DNA from: Rhizophagus irregularis | Taxonomy: Eukaryota; Glomeromycota; Glomeromycetes; Glomerales; Glomeraceae | Assembly: GCF_026210795.1 (NCBI RefSeq) | Contig: NC_089444.1 | Span: forward strand, 248,001-312,000 | Length of the DNA stretch: 64,000 bases | Direction: 5' to 3' | Part shown: piece after piece, positions 49,380-60,487 of the stretch | Layout: each line of letters starts with the position of its first letter | Position numbering within the stretch: position 1 is the first letter of the stretch | The notes under the pieces: model-generated | The model's database searches: none | What the model saw: only the letters and a program-made list of their open reading frames with translations | Told to the model about the DNA's origin: nothing | Translations under genes and position numbers: made by a program

Positions 49380-50080
49380 ATGACAATTATTCATAAAATT
49401 ATGATAAAGGCTATTTTGATCTTATTCTCTATTCTAACATTTTTTATCATGCGAGCACAAGGAAAATACTTAACCACATTTACCATCGTCGCACATACAA
49501 CGGGTAATAATTTTTATCCTGAACCAAATTGTCTTACTGCCAAGGATGGAACATTTGTTGAATTACGTACGAGTCTTTTAATATTTATGTTTAATCCTTA
49601 CTCGTAAACGTTCTAACGTTCTAAAATTTTTACCTTTGAAAACAGTGTGGGTTGAAAATGGAAATAATACAATCACCACCAATGCGGGATCTTTTGGTGA
49701 TTATAATTGTAACCAGAGCTGTAAGTAATTCGTTAATATTATTTGATTTATGAGATAATTATCAAAATTATTATGTTAAATTTTTCTTTTTTTTATTTGA
49801 AGTTATATTGAACATTTTTAAGGAGAGAGAAAGAACAAACGATACATCAATTACAACGCCACAACTATTAAAATTTAATAACAATACTAAATTTAATTAT
49901 GAATTATATTACAAGTGTGATCTTGAGTAAGTGTTTTAATATTTTTTAAAACTAATAAGTAACTGGTAAGGTATTAATGTAATCTAACGTAACGTATTTT
50001 TTTTTTATAGAAAAATCATGATAATACTAATAAAAAAAACATATCCAAGAATCATCAATATATTAGTTTTTTATAAGTAA
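49380..50080 (+). CDS. Small secreted protein, four exons, 151 residues
   Basis: Exons 49380-49566, 49646-49720, 49803-49926 and 50011-50080 join in frame through GT-AG introns (79, 82 and 84 nt). The protein starts with a likely signal peptide: MTIIHKIMIK, a hydrophobic run AILILFSILTFFIM and RAQG, with cleavage probably near Ala-Gln-Gly. The mature part contains NNFYPEPNCLTAKDGTFVEL, NAGSFGDYNCNQS and YELYYKCDLE, so three cysteines, and an unusually basic hydrophobic C-terminus (MIILIKKTYPRIINILVFYK). No known domain. Size, signal peptide and cysteines fit a fungal small secreted protein. The single long frame at 49380-49607 is only the first exon read into its intron. Confidence 0.62.
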
Positions 50081-50298
50081 AAATAAATGTTTAGCAAATT
50101 TAAAGACAAAATAATTAATGCATTTTTTTTTATGTAATCATTTTAATTTGATTCTAATTTATATTTAATAAAATATTTATTTATGTATTATGAGAAATAA
50201 AAATGTTAAATTAAAATAAATACTATCAAGATTATAATAATGTAAAGTTGATCCATATATTTTTTTTTGTATATTTATTTATAATAGAATTTATTTTC

Positions 50299-50514
50299 AT
50301 GTCTAAAAAATCTTTGAGTTCATTAAGTCGAAGCGAGGTAGAAATTGATTCAGTTGATCGAAAATTTGAGTAACATAATTTTATCAATAAACACATTAAA
50401 GAAAATGCGAATCATTTAAAATTTTTCGAAAATATTGTAATAGTGAAAAATAATAAAATGTTATTATCGCATACTTTTTCAACTGATAATTTTCTGAAAA
50501 AGTTACCGTATTAA
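50299..50514 (+). pseudogene. 71-codon frame with one internal stop
   Basis: ATG at 50299 opens MSKKSLSSLSRSEVEIDSVD, then RKFE, a TAA at 50371, and the same frame continues HNFINKHIKENANHLKFFEN and STDNFLKKLPY to a stop at 50512. Codon pattern is continuous across the TAA, so a nonsense mutation or an unusual splice is likely. Not recognised. Confidence 0.4.
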
Positions 50515-50989
50515 ATTATATATTAATAGGATATAGCATTTTGCGCTTTGCACAATTATTATTTTTTTTTTTTGCAAATTTACTCTCAAGAGGAGCAGCG
50601 AGCTTTTAAATTACGTATAAATACACAAATACCACTCGACCTGCAAATGTTTCCGATGAGTAGCTTATACGATTATAGTAATTGAGAAATGAAATTTAGT
50701 TATGAAAAGATAAGTTACAATTAATGGTATATCATAGTCACGTTCTGAGTGATCTGTGTAAAAATGACGTAAATATTTCATTTGTGTAACTGATTAATAC
50801 CTCCAAAATTATCACTATAAATTCTTATATATATATATATATGAATTCGGAAAAGTTTTTACAATTATATATACAGTATATCCTCAAACTTTCTCAAAAC
50901 TTCTCTCTCTCAAAAATACTTCTTTCTCTGAAAGTCTTTTTACTGCTTAACAATGAAATCAGTCAGCTGAGGTCGTTAAACAAATAGAC

Positions 50990-51242
50990 GTTCTTGAGAG
51001 CTGGATCTAGACGACGAAGATATAAAGATAATTGAGAAAAATAAGGTCGCTAGTCAAGTCTTCGTTAATTTGAGCTCCATATAACCTTCTCGGCGGACCA
51101 CTCAGATAATCTACACAAAGTTTATAATATTTATGAAAAAGACCATGTACATCCCTCATTTAAGTTAGAGATCAGAGTTTTACGAAAGTTATTTGCGAAG
51201 GAGCTCCCAGCTCAATTTCGTCTAACAGAAATGGAGGAATAA
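50990..51242 (+). pseudogene. SAM-like domain fragment, frameshifted
   Basis: LESW at 50993 is followed, after loss of one base, by LDDEDIKIIEKNKVASQVFV and NLSSI, a pattern like the helices of SAM-type domains that recur in such fungi. It stops at 51088. A further open stretch (FKLEIRVLRKLFAKELPAQF) ends at 51240. Domain call is from pattern only. Confidence 0.35.
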
Positions 51243-51585
51243 TTAAAGGTAATATTATTTAGCATTAAGTAGAAAAAGAAAGCAGTCCGAGGATCGATTA
51301 TCTACACGAGCTGTGTGCTTGTTGAGTTGTTGGCGAACTGTATGTTTTGGCGGGATGTGTTCTCGTCTATGGTCAGATCATACTTCCGGAGAGATTTCGT
51401 ATCTCGTTGTACTTTAGTTCAAATACTTGCATGCTTGAGGGCGAAGTGCATCTTCGTAGGGTGGGCGCATCCTTATCCTGCTAAGAGTGTAACATCTCGG
51501 GCTATTTCACTGACTTGAACCTAGGAATAACTTGACATGTTTAGTATAATAACCATTTTTACAAACTAATATTTCCTCCCATCAG

Positions 51586-51919
51586 ATGCAACAAATTCCA
51601 CGAATTGTCAAGAAGGTTTGTAAAAGAAGGATTACCAAAGCAATCAAATTACATGCCAAGAAAGATTATAAATAAAGAGTTGGAAATTGCCCAGGTGAAA
51701 TTTTTTATTTTTTCCTTTTTTTGGTGGTGGTACACTAAACTTACCTTCTGAATATTCTACTTCTAGGATACTGTAATTGTCAGAGAATATCACCGGATCA
51801 ATAAGCATAGTTATGATGATTATCATGATGCAAGCTCACAATTAATGAAGCACCATCTGGATAATACTAACATTGGCAATTCTAAAAAAGCAAGAGTTGT
51901 GAAGGATAGCCAGAAATAA
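51586..51919 (+). pseudogene. Last two exons of an unrecognised gene
   Basis: After an acceptor (CATCAG) the frame at 51587-51694 reads CNKFHELSRRFVKEGLPKQS and on to ELEIAQ. A 72-nt intron (51695-51766, GTGAAA...TTCTAG) joins a 51-codon exon (DTVIVREYHRINKHSYDDYH, HHLDNTNIGNSKKARVVKDS) ending at TAA 51917. No start or first exon was located; the region 51243-51585 has coding-like GC but broken frames. Confidence 0.42.
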
Positions 51920-53131
51920 CTGCATCAATTACTATACTGTACGTGTTACATAAAATTGATTTTTCGATACTGAATCATATGTAATTAGTTTTAGCATTTG
52001 CGTTGACCGAAATAAAATAATGTTTAAACTGGAATTAATGGGATAAATCTCATAGTGCCGATGCTATTTTCATATTTATCACATGATTCTGTGAAGGCTA
52101 TTCACGCGTTTCTTCTCTTAATCATAGATTATTTATAAGGTAATGATTTTAGGACAGAATACATGATAATCGAAAATATTTTTTACCGGGTGCACGGGTT
52201 TACTGCACCACATTACTGCGCAATTAGTGGACACGGGTGTCCGGATTTTCCTTTTTGAGTAGTTATGCATAAATAAAAAGTATTAGTTTGTTCGCATAGT
52301 GAACTTTGTCCTTTTTTAACTACATCTGCGAAATTGATATCAATGCTGGTCAAAGGCGCTGTGCATGTAAATTAATCTACAATGCATGTGAATAAAAAAC
52401 TCCTCCCTTGATCTCTCCCTCGTTAGTATAAATAACCTCGGGATGATATTTTTTTTATAACTTATCTCCAGATCATCTGATGGCTTCAATCATGAATCTG
52501 AAAATCTCGTGACTGAAATTTCAGCCCGGGCCCCTGCCAAAATTATTCTAAATTTTTTTTTATCTTCACACCACAATTCGAAGAACAACTGAAGGAGGAG
52601 CAATTTTGACGAGCCCGGACAGACTCTATCAGAAAAAAATAATATTTTTTTTTTCGCATGTGCATTTACTCGTAATCATTTTCCTGAATTTCCGTTAGCA
52701 AACAGCTTAAAAGAAGCTTGTTGATATAAATTATAAATTTTGTATAATATTAGGCTGTCCGCTTCATTTTTTAACGTAAAATTTAAAGTTTTATAAAAAA
52801 AAAAAATGAATTTTAAAAATTGCAAAAAATATTTATTTATGATGGTGAATGTTACCAATGTTGCCAAGTGGACAATTTGTTAACACGCAAATCTTTATTT
52901 TAATTAATATGTCCATTTTGAACCAAAATAGTATGATCACGTGATAGGCGCAGTTAAGATCGCTTTAAAAAATAGTAAGTCGATCATTTGGCTTGGTGAT
53001 ACAGATTTTATTATTAACCAAATTAAGTTAATTTAAAATTATTTTTGAACATAAATCAAAATGTCAATCATTATGAATTATGAAAATTTTTTGTCTCTTG
53101 TTACAAAAATTTTTGCACTCTAGACTTCATA
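51920..53131. other. Intergenic, no gene seen
   Basis: GC-richer patches at 52140-52620 contain a TATA-like GTATAAATAA (52429) and TGATGG...CTGA boxes near 52478-52500, but nothing I can support as an RNA gene. A TCACGTGA motif lies at 52936, before kinase gene E. Confidence 0.4.
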
Positions 53132-56100
53132 ATGCTTTTCCGTTTTTTAGCTTATTTATACTACTTAGGAAAAGAAGTTAAAATGTGTACAATATTTAAT
53201 TTGGCCAACCATTACTACTATGGATTTATAGTAGAAAAGGATTTGGAGATGGCCTTTTACTATTATCAAAAAGCAGCTGAAAGTGATCATGTTGACGCAA
53301 TGTTTTTTTTAGCCTGTCATTATTACATTGGGGATGAGATAGAGAAGGATTTGGAGAAAGCCTTTCACTGGTGGCAAAAAGCAGCAGAAAATGATCATGT
53401 TCAAGCAATGTTCATTTTAGCTAATAATTATTACAGTGGAAAGGAAATAGAAAAGGATTTGGGTAAGGCTTTTTATTGGTATCAAAAAGCAGCAGAAAAT
53501 GATCATGTTGACGCAATGTTTATTTTAGCTGGTTATTATTACAGTGGAGAGGAAATAGAAAAGGATTTGGAAAAGGCTTTTCATTGGTATCAAAAAGCAG
53601 CAGAAAATGATCATGTTGACGCAATGTTTATTTTGGCCTGTCATTATTTCAGTGGAAAGGAAATAGAAAAGGATTTGAAAAAGGCTTTTCATTGGTGTCA
53701 AAAAGCAGCAGAAAGAGATCTTGTTGATGCAATGTATTTTTTAGCCTGTAATTATTACATTAGGAAGGAAATAGAGGAGGATTTGGAGAAAGCCTTTCAC
53801 TGGTATCAAAAAGCAGCAGAAAGTGATCATGTTGACGCAATGTTTATTTTAGCTGGTTACTATTACAGTGGAGAGGAAGTAGAAAAGGATTTGGAAAAGG
53901 CTTTTCATTGGTATCAAAAAGCAGCAGAAAATGATCATGTTAACGCAATGTTTATTTTGGCCTGTCATTATTATAGTGGAAAAGAAATAGAAAAGGATTT
54001 GGAAAAGGCTTTTCATTGGTATCAAAAAGCAGCAGAAAGAGATCATGTTGATGCAATGTATATTTTTGCCTGTCATTATTACAATGGAAAGGGGACAGAA
54101 AAGAACTTGGAGAAAGCCTTTTACTGGTATCAAAAAGCAGCAGAAAATGATCATATCGATGCAATGTTTAATTTGGCCCGTCATTATTACAGTGAAAAGG
54201 GATCAAAAAAGGATTTGGAGAAAGCCTTTTACTATTATCAAAAAGCAGCTGAAAGAAACCATGTTAATGCAATGTTTTGTGTAGCCCTTTGTTATAACAA
54301 TGGGAAGGGAGTGGAAAAGGATTTGGAGAAGGCCCTTTACTGGTATCAAAAAGCAGCAGAAAATGATCATGGTGATGCAATGTTTAGTCTGGCCAGTCAT
54401 TATTATATTGGAGAGGAGACAGAGAAGGATTCGGGGAAAGCCTTTTACTGGTTTCAAAAAGCGGCTGAAAGTGGAGATGAAAAGGCAATGTTATTTGTGG
54501 CCTTTTGTTATAATGATGGGGAGGGAGTGGAAAAGGATTTAGAGAAGTCTTTTTACTGGCATCAAAAAGCAGCAGAAGGTGGAGATGAAGATGCAATGTT
54601 TAGTGTAGCCTTTTGTTATGACAATGGGAAGGGGGTGAAAAAAGATTTGGAGAAGGCCCTTCACTGGTATCAAAAAGCAGCAGAAAGAGATCATGTTAAA
54701 GCAATGTTTTGTTTGGCCAATCATTATGACAGTGGGGAGGAAATGGAAAAGGATTTGGAGAAGTCCTTTCACTGGTATCAAAAAGCAGCTGAAAGAGATC
54801 ATGTTGATGCAATGTTTAATGTAGCCCTTTATTATAACAAAGGGAAGGGAGTGGAAAAGGATTTGGAGAAGGCTTTTCACTGGTATCAAAAAGCAGCTGA
54901 AAATGGACATGAAAGAGCAATGTTTAATTTGGCCGGCCATTATTATAGTAGGGAGGGAGCTGAAAAGGATTTGGAGAAAGCCTTTTACTGGTATCAAAAA
55001 ACAGCAGAAAATGGAGATAAAGATGCAATGTTTAATGTGGCATTTTGCTATAACAATGGGGAGGGAACAGAAAAAAATTTGGAGAAAGCCTTTCACTGGT
55101 ATAAAAAAGCAGCAGAAAGCGGTAATGAAAAGGCAATGAATAAATTAGTTAATCATTATAAAAATGGGGAGGGAATAGAAAAAAATTTGGAGAAGGCTTT
55201 TTATTGGTATCAAAAAACAGCAGAAGGTGAAAAGGTAATAAATAACTCAGTTGATATAAATTGGGATGGAACAGAGAAGGATTTTTATTGGTATCAAAAA
55301 ATACCAGCAATTAAGGAAATAAAATTCATTGGATTATGTAATGGATGCAAGCTACCATATACTGATTATCAATGGTGTCAGCAATGTAATCCTGAACAAT
55401 TTCAACAAAATTTTTCAAAGTGGACTAGTAAAAATGAATTTATTGATAAATTTATTCAAGATGCTCAACTAAATGCTAAAAATAGTTATGAAGTTTTGGA
55501 ATGGATACCTTACAATAAACTGTCAAATATTCATTATTATGATAAAGGAGGATTCAGTAAAATTTATAAAGCTATCTGGTTAGATGGACCTATTGATAGT
55601 TGGAATTTTAATGAACAACAATGGAATAGATGTAACTTTCAAACAGGATATGAAGTTGTTCTTAAAACACTATATAATTCGTCAAAAATAGATGATAAAT
55701 TTTTGAATGAGGTATAGTATTTATTTTTAATAGTGAATTATTATTTTTTTTTTTATGGCAAAATTATTAATTTTTTATAATTTATTTAGTGGAAACATCA
55801 CTATAACTGTCAGAAAAGATCATTTTCAAAATTTATTCAATTCTTTGGAATTACTCAAGATCCATATAACTTGAATTATGTAATAATAATGAGTTGTGCA
55901 AAAAAAGGAAATTTGAGAAAATGTTTATCTGATATAATTAAGTTTAAGTGGCAAGACAAGTTACAATTATTAAAAAAAATTATATTAGGACTTAAAGTAA
56001 TTCATGATTCAAATTTAACTCATGGTGATTTTCATGATGGTAATATTTTGATATCAGATGATTATGGTGAATTATTTATCATTGACTTAGGATTATGTAA

Positions 56101-56686
56101 ACCTGTAGATGATGATAAAAAGGATAATGAAGTTTATGGAGTTTTGCCTTATATGGCACCTGAAATATTAAGGTACACACCTTATACCCCTGCAAGTGAT
56201 ATTTACAGTTTGTCAATGATAATGTGGGAATTTACATCAGGTATTCCTCCATTTAATAATAGAACATATGATCATCATCTTATCTTGGATATTTGTGAAG
56301 GTGAACGCCCTCAAATTATGAGAGATGCTCCAGAATGTTATGTAAATTTAATGAAAAAATGTTGGGATTCAAATCCTTCCAATAGACCAACTATAACTGA
56401 GCTTGAATATAAAATATCTGAATGGATTAGATGTATTAGTGAATATTATATATATAACAAAGATGGGAATTATAAGGTTGCAGTACCTGATGTTGATATT
56501 GAATTAACAAATGATATGCTTGAATTTGCAAAAGCAAATAATCAAGAAGAAAATAAACAAGAAAAACCCAATATTTTTGTTATGCAATCTTATTTACAAG
56601 CAAATTATACAAGTCGCAAGTTTACTAAAATTACTGAAATTTTAGCTGAAGAAGATTCTAAATGTTTGGATGAATTTATGATTTAA
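53132..56686 (+). CDS. Intact Sel1-repeat TKL-like protein kinase (gene E)
   Basis: Exon 1 (53132-55711, 860 codons) and exon 2 (55790-56686) are joined by a 78-nt phase-0 intron after KFLNE; product 1158 residues. After a short N-terminus come about 19 Sel1 repeats of 36 residues (EKDLEKAFHWYQKAAEN, then DHVDAMFILACHYY), a Cys module (CNGC...WCQQC), KWTSKNEFIDKFIQ and the kinase. Glycine-rich loop DKGGFSKIYKAIW at about 804-816, beta-3 lysine 845 (VVLK), HGDFHDGN from 938 (Gly for the usual Arg), DLG at 959-961, APE at 983-985 and tail NYTSRKFTKI. The start is uncertain: a TTTTTTAG acceptor-like site at 53143-53150 means ATG 53132 could be in an intron, and ATG 53183 is an alternative. Sel1 repeats likely recruit partners. 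This is the intact counterpart of broken gene A. Confidence 0.88.
53183..55242 (+). repeat. 108-bp tandem repeats encoding Sel1-like repeats
   Basis: About 19 recognisable 36-codon copies, the last degenerate. Divergence between copies is higher than in gene A. The consensus differs (EKDLEKAFHWYQKAAE.DHVDAMF), so the two arrays have been homogenised separately. Confidence 0.9.
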
Positions 56687-57653
56687 ATTATTTAAATTCT
56701 GTTATGATTTTTATTTGTTGCGTTATTTATAAGTGAATAACACGCGTATTATTTACATTTTAGCCTGATTTCTATAGATAAATGTTTAGCCCAATTTTGG
56801 TTATAAGGGTAAACCATTTATCCAATAGATTAGGAAGAGGGGAAAAAAAATTTTGGATTGGAAAAAAAGCCAATTGGAAAAAACAGAAAAAAAACAATAA
56901 AAATAAAAAAAATTATTCTATTCTTTTTTTTTTTTATTCATAACTCTTTTCATAGTTATGATATATATGTATTATTCTTAAGACATAAATAATTATCTGG
57001 ATCATTTTTTAATGCAATAAATGTTATAAAATTATATATAAGTTATTTATTTTAGCCTTATAATCTCTTGATTTGAGGTTTTATACATTTTCATACAAAT
57101 ATATACAGAATTTGAAGTGATGTATATTTTAAGTTTTTATATACATTTATTAACGTTAAAGAATAGTATGTTTAAATTAACAATTTTTGTGTGGAATATG
57201 TTATTTAAAAATTATACAAAAGTTATTCAGTTGAAAATAAAATAAATTAACCAATAAGATCTATTATATTTAACTCACTGATACACTGAAAAATTTTTTA
57301 GGGATATATGATGGAAATATCACGTGATATATCAAAAATAATTGAACTCGTTGATGTGGGTAAATGGCAAAATATATCCAATAAGTTAAATAGTGATGAT
57401 TATTTTTTTTATAGTTATTTAACATTAAATTGTTTTATTTTTGCTTAGTGATATATTTTAATTGTTAAATCATGTTAAACTAGCTTTTATTAAAATATTA
57501 TGCCAAAAATAATCCTAAATATACTAAAATCTATATTAGTCCAATTACTTCAGAGCAAAAATCTACAAATAAATTAGTAAACAACTCTATTAACAAATGA
57601 ACATAAATGGTAAAATTTCACAAAGAAACTTACCATTTTAAACTTTAACGTTC
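56687..57653. other. Intergenic, no gene seen
   Basis: AT-rich 3' flanks of gene E and of the minus-strand gene ending at 57654. A perfect ATCACGTGAT decamer lies at 57319-57328. Confidence 0.4.
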
Positions 57654-58264
57654 CTAATTATTAAACCTTTTGAACTTATAAGAAAAACAAAAAAAATAAT
57701 CATAGGTGGTTAATTGCTCAAGTAAGTTTTCCATTTCTTTTTTTGAAAAATATTTATCTTTAAAAGTTACTGAAACATTTGGACAAATTTTATGAAAATT
57801 TAGTAATAAATCACCTATGTTAAAACTATAAATTATCTCTTCATCATTACACCAAAGTCGAAAATAATCTACTTGCTATTTGAATAAATAATAAATCAAT
57901 TTTCTTTTAAAATAAAAAGTTTCAAGTAAAATAGAAATATACCATATTAATAGAACCATTTATTTCAATTGAAAGTTGTACATAATATTCATTTACATTT
58001 TTTGGAAGTTGATATTCATTCCAACCTAATCCCTCAAGTTTTAACATATCTTCATATTTTAACACATGTTCATATAGTTTAGAATCCTATAATAAATCCA
58101 TACATTAATTAAAAATAATATTTTTAATAGTGAAAAAAGAGAATTTAGGAATTAATAAAACTTACAATACTTTTAATTATAAATTTTATAAAGCAATATT
58201 TATTTGATATTTCTTTAACATTTATTTTCCAAATAATTTTATTATGCTCCTTAAAATATAGCAT
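57654..58264 (-). pseudogene. Small three-exon gene with a probable frameshift, unrecognised
   Basis: Exon 1 (58264-58166, MLYFKEHNKIIWKINVKEIS) ends at a GTAAGT donor in phase 0. Exon 2 begins at 58086 (DSKLYEHVLKYEDMLKLEGL, then WNEYQLPKNVNEYYVQLSIE) and runs towards a GTATAT donor at 57941. The frame stops in an A-run at about 57955-57961 unless one A is discounted, after which it reads NGSINM up to the donor. Exon 3 (57875-57654) reads QVDYFRLWCNDEEIIYSFNI and KKEMENLLEQLTTYDYFF to TAG. The homopolymer position makes sequencing error possible. No recognised domain. Confidence 0.5.
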
Positions 58265-60014
58265 GTGTTAATTCAAATAAAGCTCTTCATTTTTTGAACT
58301 TATTATCTTTTCTGATAAACTAAGAAATTTAAAGTTAAAAAATTTACCCCAGTTTTTGAAAAATTTTAAAATGCATAATAGTTTATTATGAATGATATAA
58401 TAATTATTAAACTAAATATTTAGATATAATCGTATACATGTAAATAATGCAATAAAAATAAAAAAAATAAAAAAAATTCATAAAATTATCAAATGAAATC
58501 CATAAAAGAATCTAATATTATAAAATATTATACAATACAAATGTTGTTTTATTGTCACAACAACAGCAGCTAGAAATCGTAAGTGCAGAAATAATTATAA
58601 AAAATGCTACAGAAGGAGATATTCACATTATTAACAAATTTGCGGCCCTCACTTGGCATGCGGTACGAATTAAATATGAATAATGAATAATGATGTTTTT
58701 TATAATTAGAAATTTTGGTCGACATTGATTACTAATATATTGCAGAAATTTGGTTTGCTTCACGTAACTGTGCTTTTCTTTATTAAAATAATTGACATGA
58801 TTAAAATTGTTTCACCGTCTTTCTTTTCATTTTGGTCTCGATTCTTTCTCTTCTTCTCTTTTGTTCAATGCAGGAAATGCCTAGTATTGATTTATACATA
58901 TTAGGCAGTGCGATCTTTGCGAAGGTTGGGTTTATACTTGTAGCGAATGTAGCGTGTGTGTGATTGTCACTTTTGTATAGCTTCCGTCATTGTCTCAATT
59001 TTTAAAAATAAAAATAAAAATAAAATAAATGTTTCACCGCATTATTGAACCATCAATTTACCTTCAAATTTTACAGAAAGTCTATAAATAGCTCAAGAAC
59101 AAAGTTACGTTCAAATATTTCTATTTAACATATAAAATTTTAGATATGTGATATTGTGATTAATGTAAATTCTTTCTATTGAACCATTTTTAAAAGCTTT
59201 GTAAAAAAAAAAATGAATGTACCTATTTTGTGATAGTTCTTAAGAACACTTTCCATATGAAGGAGGTTGAAAACAAACGCAAGATTAGTGAGAAACTTTT
59301 AGAAACTTATATTATATTTATTATTAAAAATTATCAATAGATTATTTAATTAAACTTTATAACTTTATATAGTATAAAATCTGATCATAATAAAATATTC
59401 AATGTAACATATTTTTGAATAATTAGTCTGTGTAGGACCCAGAATGAGTTTGCGTGATTTTGTGATTTTTGAACTAAAAAAAAAATCATGAAATTTTAGA
59501 TAATTTTTATGATGCTAGTCAGATTTTATTTCCTATTATAGTAACCGACTTAATTCCGGCCCTGAAAAAATGCGTACAGCTCATAGTAAAAAATTTTTTT
59601 CATCACCTGACCCTATATATTATATTATTTCTGGGTCCTGTCTGTGTGACACCCTAATTTACTTCGTACCTGTACCAATTATCTGTTGTAACTTACCAAT
59701 GAAATTTGCCGAGTAACTTTCCCGATCTACATTCTGCTCATTTATTTGTTTTTTATACCTTTTCAAAATTTTTATTAATAAAATTATTTGTATTACAAAT
59801 ATGTCAATAAAATTGGTGTATTAGAGCTTAATATTTTTTAATCTATGTTGTACTAATATCCAATAGCACATTCATATAGTAATATATTTTGTATCTATTT
59901 TAAGTTTAGACGAATTCTATCGTTATTGCTATCTCTAATTCTTTCATTTTCCCTTTCCCTTTAATTAAATTAATCGAGCACTTTTCATTCTTTTCATCAT
60001 ATCACATCTGCGCT
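58265..60014. other. Intergenic with one short exon-like scrap
   Basis: 58563-58662 has a coding-like frame (QQLEIVSAEIIIKNATEGDI, then NKFAALTWHA) ending at a GTACGA donor-like site on the plus strand, without partners. The rest is AT-rich with no support for a gene. Confidence 0.4.
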
Positions 60015-60487
60015 TCCACCACCACCACCACCACTACCATCACAACCACCACTACTACTACAACTACCACCACAACTACCACTAGCACTAGCACCACCAC
60101 TCCAGCCGCCACTCCTCCACCGGAATTAAATAAGAGGTATCAACAAAATAGTCATAAAACATTTACCTGCGTTTCTGATAAACATAAACATTATACTCAT
60201 AAACATGGCAGATACACAGAAATCATCTATTGTTCTCAACCATTTATAAACCATGTCCTAAAGATAAAACCGTAACAAAAACCATTACCGGAACCTCCAC
60301 CTTCACCTCAACCTCCAATTCTACTTCTACTTCCATCTCCACTTCAACCTCCATTGCCAAATGTAGGGCTGATGGCTCTGATTGTACTATTGAAGACTTT
60401 GCAACTGCCTGCTGTCCTGGCCTTAATGACGCCCGAGGTTGTACATTTGCGCCTCCTAATCCAACTGGAAAATGTTTTAACTTTTAG
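60015..60487 (+). pseudogene. Thr-rich, Cys-rich secreted-type protein, frameshifted and 5'-incomplete
   Basis: A Thr-rich tract (about 60015-60100, ACC/ACT/ACA codons) runs into PAATPPPELNKRYQQNSHKT, TFTCVSDKHKHYTHKHGRYT and IIYCSQPF. The frame then switches near 60240-60255 to KPCPKDKTVTKTITGTST, a Ser/Thr repeat, and a terminal CRADGSDCTIEDFATACCPG..GCTF..GKCF. The eight-cysteine arrangement with CC and final GKCF looks like a small secreted cysteine-rich domain, probably disulfide bonded. The Ser/Thr tracts would be O-glycosylation stems. No signal-peptide exon was found upstream, and the apparent start at 60230 is a TTG. One lost base explains the frame change. Confidence 0.5.

Noticed and set aside
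52470-52540. C/D-box-like RNA (TGATGG...CTGA with TATA upstream and T-run downstream)
   Set aside because: The C box departs from consensus, spacing is too short and no terminal stem is visible.
53226-55139. Several frames on both strands inside the Sel1 array of gene E
   Set aside because: Shadow frames of the tandem repeat; the sense frame is continuous and has the domain pattern.
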